DNA of 64,000 bases from Adlercreutzia hattorii (GTDB lineage Bacteria; Actinomycetota; Coriobacteriia; Coriobacteriales; Eggerthellaceae): assembly GCF_011405655.1 (NCBI RefSeq), contig NZ_AP022829.1, positions 2,465,001-2,529,000 on the forward strand. The letters run 5' to 3'. The notes under the pieces were generated by a model, which searched no databases, was not told the DNA's origin, and was given only the letters and a program-made list of their open reading frames with translations. A program made the position numbers and the translations under genes. Shown piece after piece: positions 24,886 through 35,104 of the stretch (within the stretch, counting starts at the first letter, position 1; every line of letters begins with the position of its first letter).

Positions 24886-25836
24886 TCAAAAGCCTCCCGC
24901 CAATTCCAGGAGCACCGGCCCCAGCACGAGCATGAGCATGGCGGGCAGGATGAGCACGCCGGTGGGAACCATCATCTTCACCGGCGCCTTCGCTACCGCC
25001 TCCTGGCGACGCGCCTTGTATCCGCTGCGAGCCTCCCGCGCCGCGTCCTCCAAGTTGTCGGCCATAGTCGCGCCGAAGCGCAGGGAACGCACGATGTTCT
25101 CGATCACCCGGGCGAGCAGCGGGGAGGCGTAGGAGTCGGCCACCTCGCGCAGCGCCTCCGGCCGCGATGCCAGGCCACAGGCCCATTGGCGCTGGGCGCT
25201 TCGGAACGCATCGGCCAGCTGCGTGCGGAAATACCCCGTGTACAAATCGAGGCTGCGGTCGAAGGACATTCCGCTGCGCATGCCGAGCGCCACCACGTCG
25301 AGCATCTCGGACAAGTCGCATTCCATGGCCTCGGCTCGCCGGCAACTTCGCCGCTTCACTGCCCAGGGCAACGCCCTCCACCCGGCGACGGCGCCCGCGG
25401 CGGCGAGCAGAGCCGCCAGCTCGGTCGTCGCCGTCAGCCCCACTGCACCGCCGAGAACCGCGCCGCCAAGCATCAGGCGCACTCGCGCCTCCCCATAGCC
25501 CGCAGGCGACAGCGCGCCGCCAAGACCGGCTGCGGCCAAGCGACGGTCGGGCAAGGGCCGCTCCCGTAGAGACGACGGCGACAGGAAGTGGAACAGCGGA
25601 CTTCGGGCCCGCTGGGACAGCTCCACCGCATAGGCGACTATCCGCGCATCCGATCTTTCCTCACCGACCGCCGCGGCACAGCCGGCCTGGAGCGCGGACG
25701 ACCCTTCCACCACCGCCGCACGATGACGAATGCGACGCCGCCATGCCCCGACGATGCGCGAGGCCATACCTCCGAGCAGCGCCGCCGAGCCGACCGCAAC
25801 GACCGCCGCCGCTCCCTGCACCCAACTTACATCCAT
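24886..25836 (-). CDS. tadC: TadC-like inner membrane pilus assembly protein
   Basis: A 316-residue membrane protein with the GspF/TadC fold: M-L-D-V-V-A-L-G-M-R-S-G-M-S-F-D-R-S-L in the cytoplasmic domain and M-A-D-N-L-E-D-A-A-R-E-A-R ... A-P-V-K-M-M-V-P-T-G-V-L-I-L-P-A-M at the C terminus. With TadB it forms the platform on which the TadA ATPase acts. Its start codon overlaps the tadB stop (TGATG). Confidence 0.9.
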   Translation of the reverse strand: MDVSWVQGAAAVVAVGSAALLGGMASRIVGAWRRRIRHRAAVVEGSSALQAGCAAAVGEERSDARIVAYAVELSQRARSPLFHFLSPSSLRERPLPDRRLAAAGLGGALSPAGYGEARVRLMLGGAVLGGAVGLTATTELAALLAAAGAVAGWRALPWAVKRRSCRRAEAMECDLSEMLDVVALGMRSGMSFDRSLDLYTGYFRTQLADAFRSAQRQWACGLASRPEALREVADSYASPLLARVIENIVRSLRFGATMADNLEDAAREARSGYKARRQEAVAKAPVKMMVPTGVLILPAMLMLVLGPVLLELAGGF

Positions 25837-26822
25837 CACAACCGCCTCCCTCCCGCATCCAGCATCCGATGCACCAAGACGACGCCGGCCACCTGCATGA
25901 CCAGAGCCGCCGCCAGAAGAGCCATACCCGCCATGCTCTCGAAGAACGGCGAGAGGAAACCGGGGCTCATAAGCGAGAACAGGGCGATAAGCACGAACGG
26001 CATCGCCGTGACGATGCGCGCCGACAGCTGGGCCTGAGCCGTCTGCACCTTGAGGGAGCGAGCAAGGTCGATCTCGCTTTCCACCGACTCCCGGGCCGCA
26101 TCGAGCACCGCCGCAAGGCTGCCGCCGCTCTGATGCTGCACGTCCAGGGCAACGGCCACGAAAGCGAGTTCCGGCACATCGGCCCGCTGACGAAACAGCG
26201 CCAGCGCCTCCGAGGCCGTGCCCCCCGTCTGAAGCACCAGGGCCGCCGAGAGGAACAACTCGCCGAGAGGACCCTTCATCTCCGAGGCCGTCTGTTCCAG
26301 CGTCTGCATGAGGGAGAGCCCCGCCCGAAAGCACACGCCCAATGAGCGCAACGCATCGGGAATCTCGTCTCTCAAGGCGGCCTCGCGTCGTTCTGCATCG
26401 TTCTTCACCGCAGCGCAGAGCGCCATCAGGGCGCACCCCGCCACCGCCGCCCCGAATACCGGCGATGCGGCCACCACCCAGCCGGCGACAAGCAAGGCAA
26501 GGCAAGCGCCCAGAACCAGCGAGAGCAAGGCGTCGGACGTCGAGGCATAGCCCCGCTGCTCCAAGGTCATCCGCGCCCACAGGACATAGCGCCGCACCGG
26601 CTCGCGGCGCAGGAGCGCCTCGGCGACCGGCCGCAAGCCCGAAACCCCGTGGCGCAAACGCCAAGCAAGTCCGGGACGGGCGACTCCCCGACCGCCTTCG
26701 GTCGCAAGGGCCCAGGTACGGCGAAGGCGCTCGTGCCGGATCGTCGCAAGCCGCGCGACCAGATACCCCGCCGCCCCCGACGAGGCTACGCCGACTGCCG
26801 CAAGTCCAACGACCGCATCCAT
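25836..26822 (-). CDS. tadB: TadB-like inner membrane pilus assembly protein
   Basis: A 328-residue GspF-family protein. The cytoplasmic motif L-R-D-E-I-P-D-A-L-R-S-L-G-V-C-F-R-A-G-L-S-L-M-Q-T-L and the later D-V-Q-H-Q-S-G-G-S-L-A-A-V-L-D match TadB. Hydrophobic segments are at the N terminus, around residues 100-135 and near the C terminus. Start at 26822 has GGGAGGTG six bases before it and overlaps the end of tadA by 37 bases. Confidence 0.9.
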   Translation of the reverse strand: MDAVVGLAAVGVASSGAAGYLVARLATIRHERLRRTWALATEGGRGVARPGLAWRLRHGVSGLRPVAEALLRREPVRRYVLWARMTLEQRGYASTSDALLSLVLGACLALLVAGWVVAASPVFGAAVAGCALMALCAAVKNDAERREAALRDEIPDALRSLGVCFRAGLSLMQTLEQTASEMKGPLGELFLSAALVLQTGGTASEALALFRQRADVPELAFVAVALDVQHQSGGSLAAVLDAARESVESEIDLARSLKVQTAQAQLSARIVTAMPFVLIALFSLMSPGFLSPFFESMAGMALLAAALVMQVAGVVLVHRMLDAGGRRL

Positions 26823-28117
26823 GCCTTCACCTCCCGCCTGTCCGCCAGGCCCATGGGAGCCAGCCGGTCGATCCACTGCGGATAGTCCAGCCAAAAGCCC
26901 GCTTCCTGGCCCACTTCCCACCGGTACAGCGTGCGAACGACGCAGCGGCGGCGCCCGTGGTCGAAGGACACCTCGGCGATCTCGGAGATGCAGCGGGCGC
27001 CCCCAGGACGGCGCGCCGTCTGCACGATCAGATCTAAAGCGTTGCCGATCTGCGCCTCGATGGCATCCGGAGGCAGCTCCACGGCGAACCGCACCATGGT
27101 CACCAGGCGCTCCACCGCCTCGCGCGGGGCGTTGGCATGCAGCGTCGTCAGCGATCCGTCGTGACCCGTGTTCATGGCCTGCAGCATGTCGATGGCCTCG
27201 TCGGAGCGGCATTCGCCCACGATAATGCGATCGGGCCTCATACGCAGGGCGTTCACCACCAACTCCCGTATGGTCACCTCGCCAGTGCCCTCGGCGTTGG
27301 GCGCCCGGGCTTCCAAGCGCACCACGTGGGGGTGCTCGTCGAACTTCAATTCGGCGGCATCCTCGATGGTGATGATGCGCTCCTCGTGGGAGATGTGGCA
27401 GGAAAGGGCGTTCAAAAGCGTCGTCTTGCCGCTGCCCGTGCCACCGGAAACCGCAATGGAACGGCGCGATCCCACAGCCCAAATGAGAAACTGCTCTACC
27501 GTCTCGTCGAACGAACCTTTCTCTTTCAGCTCGGCCAGCGTCATGACGCGCCGTGTGAAGGCGCGAATGGTAAGCAGCGGCCCATTGAGGGAGAGCGGCG
27601 GCAGCACCGCGTTGACGCGATGGCCCTGAGGCAAGCGGGCGCTGGCCATGGGCGACGATTCGTCGACCCGCCGGCCCAAAGGACCTAAAATGCGATCGAT
27701 GAGCGCCCGCACCTGCTCGTCACTCTCGAAGCCCACGCTCGCTCGGGACAGGCGGCCGTCGCGTTCTACGTACACGCTGTCCGTTCCGTTGACCATGATC
27801 TCGGTCACCGTCTCATCGGCAATCAGATCCTCCAGCGGCCCGAGCCCGAACACCGTACTGATCAGGCCCTCCACCAAGTCGCGGAACACCGCGGGCGCAA
27901 GCGCCTTCCACGGATCACGCGTCGAGAGCCGTCGACAGGCGGCCCGGATCTCGTTGCGCGCCCGTTCTGGGCTGTCGACGGCGATGAGCGCGACCCTATC
28001 CAGGGGGACCAGCTCGCCCACGGCCGTCCGCAAGGACTCGAGCCCCGTTGCCACGCGCTCATCGTCTTGCTGCTCGCGGGCGTCTTCCGCCACGCGAACC
28101 CATTCCAGAAGAGACAT
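26786..28117 (-). CDS. tadA: TadA/CpaF-family pilus ATPase
   Basis: A 443-residue secretion ATPase. The central domain shows Walker A in V-S-G-G-T-G-S-G-K-T-T-L (about residue 225), the Asp box I-T-I-E-D-A-A-E-L, Walker B region in R-P-D-R-I-I-V-G-E-C-R and the His box around H-D-G-S-L-T-T-L-H-A-N. This is the TadA/CpaF branch, which powers both extension and retraction in Tad systems. AAGGAGG precedes the start. Confidence 0.94.
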   Translation of the reverse strand: MSLLEWVRVAEDAREQQDDERVATGLESLRTAVGELVPLDRVALIAVDSPERARNEIRAACRRLSTRDPWKALAPAVFRDLVEGLISTVFGLGPLEDLIADETVTEIMVNGTDSVYVERDGRLSRASVGFESDEQVRALIDRILGPLGRRVDESSPMASARLPQGHRVNAVLPPLSLNGPLLTIRAFTRRVMTLAELKEKGSFDETVEQFLIWAVGSRRSIAVSGGTGSGKTTLLNALSCHISHEERIITIEDAAELKFDEHPHVVRLEARAPNAEGTGEVTIRELVVNALRMRPDRIIVGECRSDEAIDMLQAMNTGHDGSLTTLHANAPREAVERLVTMVRFAVELPPDAIEAQIGNALDLIVQTARRPGGARCISEIAEVSFDHGRRRCVVRTLYRWEVGQEAGFWLDYPQWIDRLAPMGLADRREVKAWMRSLDLRQSA

Positions 28118-28129
28118 TTCCCCACCTCC

Positions 28130-29446
28130 TTACGATGCGTCCTTGGCCAAGGCGCCCTCGCGACGACTCGCGCGACCCTTGCGTTTGCGCTGCTTGCCCC
28201 GCAACCCCGCGTCCGCCTTGGGCGCCAAACCGATGCGGGCGAGAGGAGCCTGCACCCCCGCACTTGCAGGATGAGAAGCCAAGGGCAGCAGCTCGTCGAG
28301 AACGCCCTCGATGCTTATGCACAAAGGGCTCGAAGCCTCTACCAGGCTCTGCGCCATGCCCGCGCCGAGCAGCTCCTCCACTTCGCGACCGCCGTCGGCC
28401 AGCTCCGCTACATGGGCCCCATCCAACGCACTGGACACGTCGATGGACGTGAAGGGCGCATGACGCGTGCAGCGGTTCACGGCGAGCAGAAACGATCCCG
28501 TTGCAATGCCGCAGCGCAGGCACAAATCGAGGGCATGGCGGCAGGCACGTACCGAGGAGGCGCGCTGGTCGACGAGGAACAGGGAGGCGGCAGCCCGCTC
28601 CAGCAGAAGGAGATGCACGTCGTCCCAGCCGCCTCCCGTGTTCGCGACCACGAAATCGAAGGAGGCGACGAGGACGTCGACGACCGATCCCATGGAGGCC
28701 GCTACGACCTCCGAGCGCTCCAGGGCGCGCGGGGCGCTGACGAGCACCAGCGGCGCCTCGCGCAGCTCGTCGGACACCGCTCCCGTTCTCACGATTTCTT
28801 CAACCGGCACCGACGGAGCGTCTCCCATCAAGGCCGCGAGATCCCCAAACTGCAGATCGGCATCGAGCAGCGCCGTACGCAGGCCACGCCGAGCCCCGAG
28901 AAGGGCCGCGAGGGTCGCCACCGTGCTCTTGCCCGCACCGCCGCTCCCGCTCACCACCGTCAGCAGAAAGCCCGCGCGATTCGCTTCCAGCGTCTTCGCC
29001 ACTGAGAGAGCTTGTCGTGCGTCCTCAGACTCGGCCAGCCTCAGTGCAGCGGATCCCCCATCGCCCCTGTCGCCATCGACATTGCGCGCGGCTTCCTTCA
29101 GCAAATGCTCCCCCAGCTCTGCGGGAGACACGATGCCGTCCAGTTCGGCGGCCTGAGCCCGGGAGGCCACCGATCCCGTGCGATCAACCGTCACAAGATA
29201 GACGGCCGTCTGCGGACTGTCGCGCTTGCAAGCCGCCGCGAGATTGATGGGCTCCGCCCCTTCGCAGCACGACACCCACACGAAATCGAAATGCTCTTCG
29301 TTGACGCGCCGCCGAGCCGAGACCGCCTCGGCGCACACTTCCACAGCCAGCTCCTCCAGCACCGAAGAAAGCGAGGTTGTGCCGTCTTCCGCCATCGGCA
29401 GACTCTCGCCGTGGCCGCAGAGCAAGTAACGCTTGCGCTTCGTCAT
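28130..29446 (-). CDS. TadZ/CpaE-like MinD-family ATPase
   Basis: A 438-residue protein: an N-terminal receiver-like domain without a good phospho-acceptor, then a ParA/MinD ATPase domain with a deviant Walker A (G-S-G-G-A-G-K-S-T, about residue 175), switch motif D-A-D-L-Q-F-G-D-L and the Walker B-like strand F-D-F-V-V-A-N-T-G. TadZ/CpaE proteins place the pilus machine in the cell. The tail (last ~40 residues) is highly basic. Its start overlaps the cpaB stop by four bases. Confidence 0.88.
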   Translation of the reverse strand: MTKRKRYLLCGHGESLPMAEDGTTSLSSVLEELAVEVCAEAVSARRRVNEEHFDFVWVSCCEGAEPINLAAACKRDSPQTAVYLVTVDRTGSVASRAQAAELDGIVSPAELGEHLLKEAARNVDGDRGDGGSAALRLAESEDARQALSVAKTLEANRAGFLLTVVSGSGGAGKSTVATLAALLGARRGLRTALLDADLQFGDLAALMGDAPSVPVEEIVRTGAVSDELREAPLVLVSAPRALERSEVVAASMGSVVDVLVASFDFVVANTGGGWDDVHLLLLERAAASLFLVDQRASSVRACRHALDLCLRCGIATGSFLLAVNRCTRHAPFTSIDVSSALDGAHVAELADGGREVEELLGAGMAQSLVEASSPLCISIEGVLDELLPLASHPASAGVQAPLARIGLAPKADAGLRGKQRKRKGRASRREGALAKDAS

Positions 29447-30258
29447 AGGTTCGCTCCTTCCCCCGTCGCCCCATTCTCAGGCGCCGCTGGCTGCCCAGAA
29501 GCGGAAGGCGTCTCGGCAGCGGGGCCCTCCGGAGGCGTCTCCGCCGAAGCCGACGGTTCTGCCGCCTCCTGCCCCAGGGGCACCGAATCGCGAACCTCCT
29601 CTCCCGTCGAACCGTCCGATGGCGTGCTGCCACCCAAGGCGGGTAGCGCGAAATAAAGTTCCAGGTTCTGCGCCGCCGCCACAACCTCCTGCACCCGCTC
29701 GGGCTCGACGGCCAGCGTGACCCACTCCGCCGTCGCCCCCGACTCGGACGCAGCGCTCGTGGCCAGCACCAGAGCGCCGCCCACCAGCTTGGTCGTGGAC
29801 ACGGGGCCCGTGGCGTACACGTCCACCTCCATACCCGGCTCCACCGAACCGCCCACGGCCTGCACGGGCCGCGCCGGCACACTGATGGCGGCCATACCCG
29901 CAGGCACCGCCAGTTCGGCGTCGGACATCTCGGTGCGCCGGGAGCAGAGGACTTCTCCCTTTATGACGTTCGAACCCAAGCGTTTACCGATGATTTGGGA
30001 AGAGTCAGTCACGGCAGTATCGGGCAGAAGATCGGCCACCCACATCTTCGTGACGACGGCCGAGGCGTCCACCACCTCGCCCGCCGCCAAGTCGCGCTTG
30101 GCCACGCACACTTCCACCTGATCGCCCCCATAGCGCGCGAGCGCCTCGGCCCGGACCGCGTCCACCTCCCCGCGCACGCTGGCCAAGTAGAGGGCCACGC
30201 ACAACGCACAGCACAGCCCGCAGGCCAGAGCACCCCATTTCGTCTTGTTGATTGCCAT
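29443..30258 (-). CDS. cpaB: CpaB/RcpC-like pilus assembly protein
   Basis: A 271-residue membrane-anchored protein: an N-terminal hydrophobic helix (about residues 9-27), then an SAF-type beta-clip domain with V-C-V-A-K-R-D-L-A-A-G-E-V-V-D-A-S and a second half with I-S-V-P-A-R-P-V-Q-A-V-G-G-S-V-E-P-G-M-E-V-D-V. The C-terminal 60 residues are Pro/Ala/Ser/Glu-rich, as in wall-spanning linkers. In diderms this protein works with a secretin; none is encoded here, consistent with a single-membrane cell. It is the first gene of the Tad operon. Confidence 0.88.
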   Translation of the reverse strand: MAINKTKWGALACGLCCALCVALYLASVRGEVDAVRAEALARYGGDQVEVCVAKRDLAAGEVVDASAVVTKMWVADLLPDTAVTDSSQIIGKRLGSNVIKGEVLCSRRTEMSDAELAVPAGMAAISVPARPVQAVGGSVEPGMEVDVYATGPVSTTKLVGGALVLATSAASESGATAEWVTLAVEPERVQEVVAAAQNLELYFALPALGGSTPSDGSTGEEVRDSVPLGQEAAEPSASAETPPEGPAAETPSASGQPAAPENGATGEGANL

Positions 30259-30410
30259 CGCTTCTCCTGACTTTCGGAAACGATGACATCATGCAAGATC
30301 ACGACCGTAAAAATGACGCGGGAATGTCCCGTTTCGTTCCTCGCGCCAACCGCCATGGAGTCGCACTCTCGACCGCACTGGCGCCCCAAGGGCGAAGGGG
30401 AATGCCAGGG

Positions 30411-30447
30411 TAAACAAGAAAGCCCCAGGCAACCTGGGGCTTTCTGC
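30411..30447 (-). terminator. Terminator after tRNA-Val
   Basis: An 11-base perfect stem (30419-30429 with 30433-30443, AAAGCCCCAGG arms, three-base loop). Read leftward it is followed by TCTTGTTT. It sits 10 bases after the tRNA 3' end. Confidence 0.85.
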
Positions 30448-30456
30448 TTCAATTCA

Positions 30457-30531
30457 TGGTGGTCGCGGAGGGATTTGAACCCCCGACCTTGTGCTTGTAA
30501 GGCACCTGCGCTCCCGCTGCGCCACGCGACC
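30457..30531 (-). tRNA. tRNA-Val (anticodon TAC)
   Basis: A 75-base cloverleaf with encoded CCA on the minus strand. The acceptor arm GGTCGCG pairs with CGCGACC, the D arm is GCGC-N7-GCGC, the anticodon loop CTTACAA gives TAC, and the T arm is GGGGG-TTCAAAT-CCCTC. One mismatch at the outer anticodon-stem pair. Confidence 0.93.
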
Positions 30532-30855
30532 GAGCATATTACGCGCCTAAACGCGCGAGTCCGTATTGTGCCACAAGTTCCCCGCCAGAGCAAATAATCC
30601 TGCTCCGCATAAATCGCGGAAACGCACGGCGGCCGCCGCAACAATCCGCCCATAGGCGCAGTTCTTGCGGAGCGTCAGAAACAGAATCCGTGCATTTGCG
30701 CAGACCCCGCAAAGCCCGAGACGCAAGTCGCGAGAACCGGCGCCCTGCGCGCCCACGTCAACTCTACCTTACAAATGCCGTGCGAAAATGCCATGGCAAG
30801 TTGGTGGTAACCTGGCACGACGAGCCTTAACCTTATCCCAGGAGGTATGAAACCT
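30532..30855. other. Intergenic region between tRNA-Val and XRE-AbrB gene
   Basis: No gene of its own. It must hold the promoters of two divergent units. For the tRNA a weak pair, TTGCTC and CACAAT with 17-base spacing on the minus strand, is visible in the 30550-30595 area. No clear box was found for the rightward operon apart from its AGGAGG ribosome site at 30840-30845. Confidence 0.4.
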
Positions 30856-31328
30856 ATGATTTCTCAGAACATCGCAACGCTGCGTCGCCTCAACGAGCTA
30901 ACCCAAGAAGAGCTGGCTGCACGGCTTGGAGTCTCCCGTCAGACCGTGGCGAAATGGGAGGCGGCCGAATCGATGCCCGACCTCGTGAACGCCCAGGCCC
31001 TCGCTGCGCTGTTCGGCGTGACCTTGGATAACCTCGTCACCCACAGCGAAGAGGCCGCCGGCTTTCCCGTGCCGTCCCGCGGCAAGCACATCTTCGGCAT
31101 CGTGCGCATGGGCGAGCGCGGGCAAATCGTCATTCCGAAAAAGGCCCGCGATATCTTCGACCTCACCGTCGGCAGCGAACTTTTAGTGCTTGGCGACGAG
31201 TCCCAGGGTATCGCCCTGCAGAAGGTCGAGGACGCCGAAGTCATGCTGGAGGCCTACGGCCGCGCCATCGAGCAGCGCCAGATTCCCGTCCCGCCGGCAA
31301 CGGCCCGGCACCAAGGAGGCTCCTCGTC

Positions 31329-31332
<4 letters not shown>
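30856..31332 (+). CDS. XRE-AbrB fusion transcriptional regulator
   Basis: A 158-residue protein joining two DNA-binding domains. Residues 1-60 are a Cro/C1-type HTH (T-Q-E-E-L-A-A-R-L-G-V-S-R-Q-T-V-A-K-W-E). Residues about 78-125 are a SpoVT/AbrB swapped-hairpin domain (F-G-I-V-R-M-G-E-R-G-Q-I-V-I-P-K-K-A-R-D-I-F). The tail is short and polar. ATG at 30856 is favoured over the ATG at 30847, which lies one base from the GGAGG site. Its stop overlaps the ABC ATPase start (ATGA), so it very likely regulates that exporter. Confidence 0.87.
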
Positions 31333-32251
<919 letters not shown>

Positions 32252-32255
<4 letters not shown>

Positions 32256-32902
32256 AAGCGCTCATCATGAAGGAGTTTCGCCTCGTCGTGCACCCGGCCA
32301 CCTATATGTTGGCGCTGCTCGGGGTTCTCGTCCTCATTCCCTCGTGGATGTACGGCGCCATCTTCATTTACGGCATCCTTGTGGCGTTCTTCAACGGCAT
32401 GAACGCCCGCGAGACGCACGATCTGGCCTACTCCTTCGCCCTGCCCGCGAGTCGCCGAGCCATGGTGCGGGCCCGCGTGGCGGTCATGGCCCTCATCGAA
32501 GCCTTCATGCTGGCGTTCATCGCCCTGCGCGAACCACTCGGCATCAACGGTATCGCCGTCGAGCAGGGGCCTGTGGGCTGTGCGGCGAACCTCTACCTCG
32601 TCGGGCTCGGCTTTGCGCTCTTCGGCCTGTTCAACGCCGTGTTCTACCCGCTGTACTATCGAAACCCCCTGAAAGTGGGCGCGCCCTTCGCCCTCGCCTG
32701 CATTCCGGCTGCGCTTGCCATCGCCCTGCTGGAGGCACTCCCCTATCTGCCCTGGGAGTTCTGCGCGCCCCTAGGCGTGCCCGGCTTTCACGACCTCGGC
32801 GCCCAGCTCACCGTCCTGGGCATCGGCGTGACTCTTTTCGCCTTCGCAACACTTTGGGGAATCCGCCGCGCCTCCCACGCCTTTGCCACCTTCGACGCCT
32901 AA
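32252..32902 (+). CDS. ABC-2 type exporter permease
   Basis: A 216-residue protein with about six membrane helices and no other motif. An N-terminal K-A-L-I-M-K-E-F-R-L start and the M-N-A-R-E-T-H-D-L-A-Y-S-F-A-L-P-A-S-R-R segment after the second helix are typical of ABC_2 permeases of the YtrC/BcrB type. It forms the exporter with the preceding ATPase. Substrate unknown. Confidence 0.85.
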
Positions 32903-32974
32903 AACCCGAAGCGGCAGTTCGCTGCAATTTCATGCAAGAAATCTGCGGACAAATGGTTATCATCTCTCCTTGTT

Positions 32975-33868
32975 ATGGAGATGACTCATGCCCCACATAT
33001 TCAGCAGCCCCGCCACCCCCGGCACCGCGAGACCGTGCGCCGCGTCCTGGACGGCGCGGTGGAGTTCCGGCACTTCGCCGGCTTCGACCAGCTGTTCGCG
33101 CCCCACGCCCACGATTACCCGGTCATCGGTCTTGTGCGCGAGGGGCACCGCCTCATGGAGTGCAATCGCGCGCGGCATCACCTGGGCCCCGGCCAGCTGC
33201 TCGCCCTAAACCCGGGCGACGCCCACGGCTGCGTTCAGGAAGGGGCCGTGCCGCTCGTTTACGACAGCCTCGCCCTGCTCGATCTCCCCGACTGCCCGCC
33301 CTTCGCCGGCCCCATCGTGGAAGACGCCGAAGCCGTCGCTTTCATGGAAGACATCATCGCGCTGCTTGAGGTGCCCTTTGTCGACGAAGCGCATTTGGAG
33401 GAGACGCTCTATCTGCTTCTCGACCTGCTAGCAGCCGCAGACCGTCCAGCGCCCTCTGGCAACGGCGCCCACGCCATGGCCGCCTACCTGCGCCGCCACG
33501 CATCCGAAACGGTGCGTCTGGAAGAGGTCGCTGCCGCAGCCGGCCTGGACAAGTACCGCGCGCTGCGCTCGTTCACTGCATCTTTCGGGCTGACTCCCAT
33601 GCGCTACCTGGCCTCGCTGCGAGTAGAGTCGGCTCGCGAAGCGCTCGCCGTCGGTGCCAGCTGCGCCGAGGCGGCCACCGAAGCGGGATTCGCCGATCAG
33701 GCTCACATGACCCGCGCCTTCAAGGAGCGCCTGGGGATGACACCGGGCTTCTATCAGCGGGCCGTCACCGGATCCAGCGCCGGCGCCGACCGGGTCAAGG
33801 GCGCCCCATTGGCCCCTTCAACCCCGAAAGGCTCAGTTGATTCACCACCAGGGCAGGTGCTCTCATGA
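32975..33868 (+). CDS. AraC-family regulator with cupin sensor domain
   Basis: A 297-residue regulator. The N-terminal part (about 20-160) is a cupin-like AraC ligand domain with H-A-H-D-Y-P-V-I-G and L-N-P-G-D-A-H. The C-terminal region (about 170-265) carries two helix-turn-helix units, L-E-E-V-A-A-A-A-G-L-D-K-Y and A-A-T-E-A-G-F-A-D-Q-A-H-M-T-R-A-F-K-x-x-x-G-M-T-P. The EamA transporter gene follows with a four-base overlap, and this pair (AraC plus EamA/LysE-type exporter) is common for amino-acid or metabolite efflux. The start is unsure between 32975 and 32981. Confidence 0.88.
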   Translation: MEMTHAPHIQQPRHPRHRETVRRVLDGAVEFRHFAGFDQLFAPHAHDYPVIGLVREGHRLMECNRARHHLGPGQLLALNPGDAHGCVQEGAVPLVYDSLALLDLPDCPPFAGPIVEDAEAVAFMEDIIALLEVPFVDEAHLEETLYLLLDLLAAADRPAPSGNGAHAMAAYLRRHASETVRLEEVAAAAGLDKYRALRSFTASFGLTPMRYLASLRVESAREALAVGASCAEAATEAGFADQAHMTRAFKERLGMTPGFYQRAVTGSSAGADRVKGAPLAPSTPKGSVDSPPGQVLS

Positions 33869-34815
33869 AAGCGCATGCACTTGCCCTGTTCACCATCCTC
33901 GTTTGGAGCACCACCTTCGTCGCCACCAAGGTGCTGCTCGCCGCCGGGCTCACGCCGCTTTGGATCCTCGTCATCCGGTTCGCTTTGGGTTTCGCCGCCC
34001 TCAGCTGCCTGCGCCCGCACCGGTTGCGCCCGGCGAATCAGTGCGACGGCCGTCTGTTTGCCGCCGCGGGCTTTGCTGGCGTGGCCTGCTACTTCCTCCT
34101 GGAGAATGTGGCGCTCACTTTAACGAGCGCCACGGCCGTTGGCGCCATCTGCGCCACATCTCCCCTCTTCTGCGTCCTCATCGCCTTTGCCCGTGGCCAG
34201 CGACCCGCCTCTCCCGCGAGCTTCACTGTGGGGTTTGCCCTGGCCATGGGAGGCATCCTGCTCGTGGGAAGCGCTAGCAACGGGAGCGCCTTCACGGGAA
34301 GCGCCGCGGACAATCTCATCGGCTGCGGTCTGGCCCTCGTCGCCTCCGTGGTATGGGCCGGCTACTCCACCCTCGTCAGTCGCATCGCCGACGCGGGCTA
34401 CGAGACGCTGGCCGCCACCAAACGCATCTTCGCCTGGGGCCTTCTGTTCATGATGCCGGCCATTCCCTTCGCAGGGGCCTTCCCCGCTCTGGGCCTGACC
34501 GATTCCCTCGTCGTTGCGAACTTGCTCTTCTTAGGGCTCGGCGCCTCGGCCGCCTGCTTCGCCACCTGGAACTTCGCCGTGAAGCACCTCGGCGCCGTCG
34601 TCACGAGCACCTACATCTATCTCGTGCCCGCGCTCACCGGCGCTGCCTCGGCCCTCGTACTCGGAGAGCCCGTCACTGCTCCCATCGTCGCCGGCGTCGC
34701 CCTCACCATCGCCGGCCTCATGCTCTCGAACCGCACGAAGAGCACCTGCAAACTTCACCGTTCAACACCCGCCACGCAGCCCGACAAAGCGTTTCTGTGC
34801 AGGAAATTGCGATAG
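33865..34815 (+). CDS. EamA-family (DMT) transporter
   Basis: A 316-residue membrane protein with ten predicted helices in two EamA repeats; the first begins L-A-L-F-T-I-L-V-W-S-T-T-F-V-A-T-K and the second after I-G-C-G-L-A-L-V-A-S-V-V-W-A-G-Y-S. It probably exports a metabolite and is controlled by the AraC-type protein encoded just before it. The last nine codons and the stop are formed by the left arm of the inverted-repeat element at 34796-34949, so the natural C terminus may have been replaced. Confidence 0.87.
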   Translation: MKAHALALFTILVWSTTFVATKVLLAAGLTPLWILVIRFALGFAALSCLRPHRLRPANQCDGRLFAAAGFAGVACYFLLENVALTLTSATAVGAICATSPLFCVLIAFARGQRPASPASFTVGFALAMGGILLVGSASNGSAFTGSAADNLIGCGLALVASVVWAGYSTLVSRIADAGYETLAATKRIFAWGLLFMMPAIPFAGAFPALGLTDSLVVANLLFLGLGASAACFATWNFAVKHLGAVVTSTYIYLVPALTGAASALVLGEPVTAPIVAGVALTIAGLMLSNRTKSTCKLHRSTPATQPDKAFLCRKLR

Positions 34816-34949
34816 GGAGAACCTGACGACGACCGCCATGGGCTCAGCTTTTTGCGTTCATGACGTTTTCCCAGGTCACACGTTTTTCTAAACGATTCGT
34901 CCCGCAATGGATCGTCTTTCAGACTCTCCCTATCGCAATTTCCTGCACA
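34796..34949. mobile_element. 154-base inverted-repeat (MITE-like) element
   Basis: Two perfect 25-base inverted arms (34796-34820 and 34925-34949, beginning TGTGCAGGAAATTGCG) enclose a 104-base interior with no coding potential. The left arm runs into the 3' end of the EamA gene. No clear target duplication flanks the arms. A non-autonomous transposable element fits best; a large terminator-like hairpin is the alternative. Confidence 0.55.
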
Positions 34950-35104
34950 AAAAGAGCCTCGAAAGCAACAGCGATGCGCAACATTTTGGCGGACATAGTA
35001 AAATGACGGCACTATCGCCGACATGACTCGCGACACTTGACGACTCGCGAACCGTTTGTCGCTACGCTGCCGGCCCCATGTCGCGCCGGAGAAAGGATCG
35101 TCCC

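Noticed and set aside
24425-25381. 318-codon frame read as one protein
   Set aside because: Only the last ~70 codons look like a pilin; the earlier part overlaps flp and tadC in another frame and has no family features, so it was trimmed.
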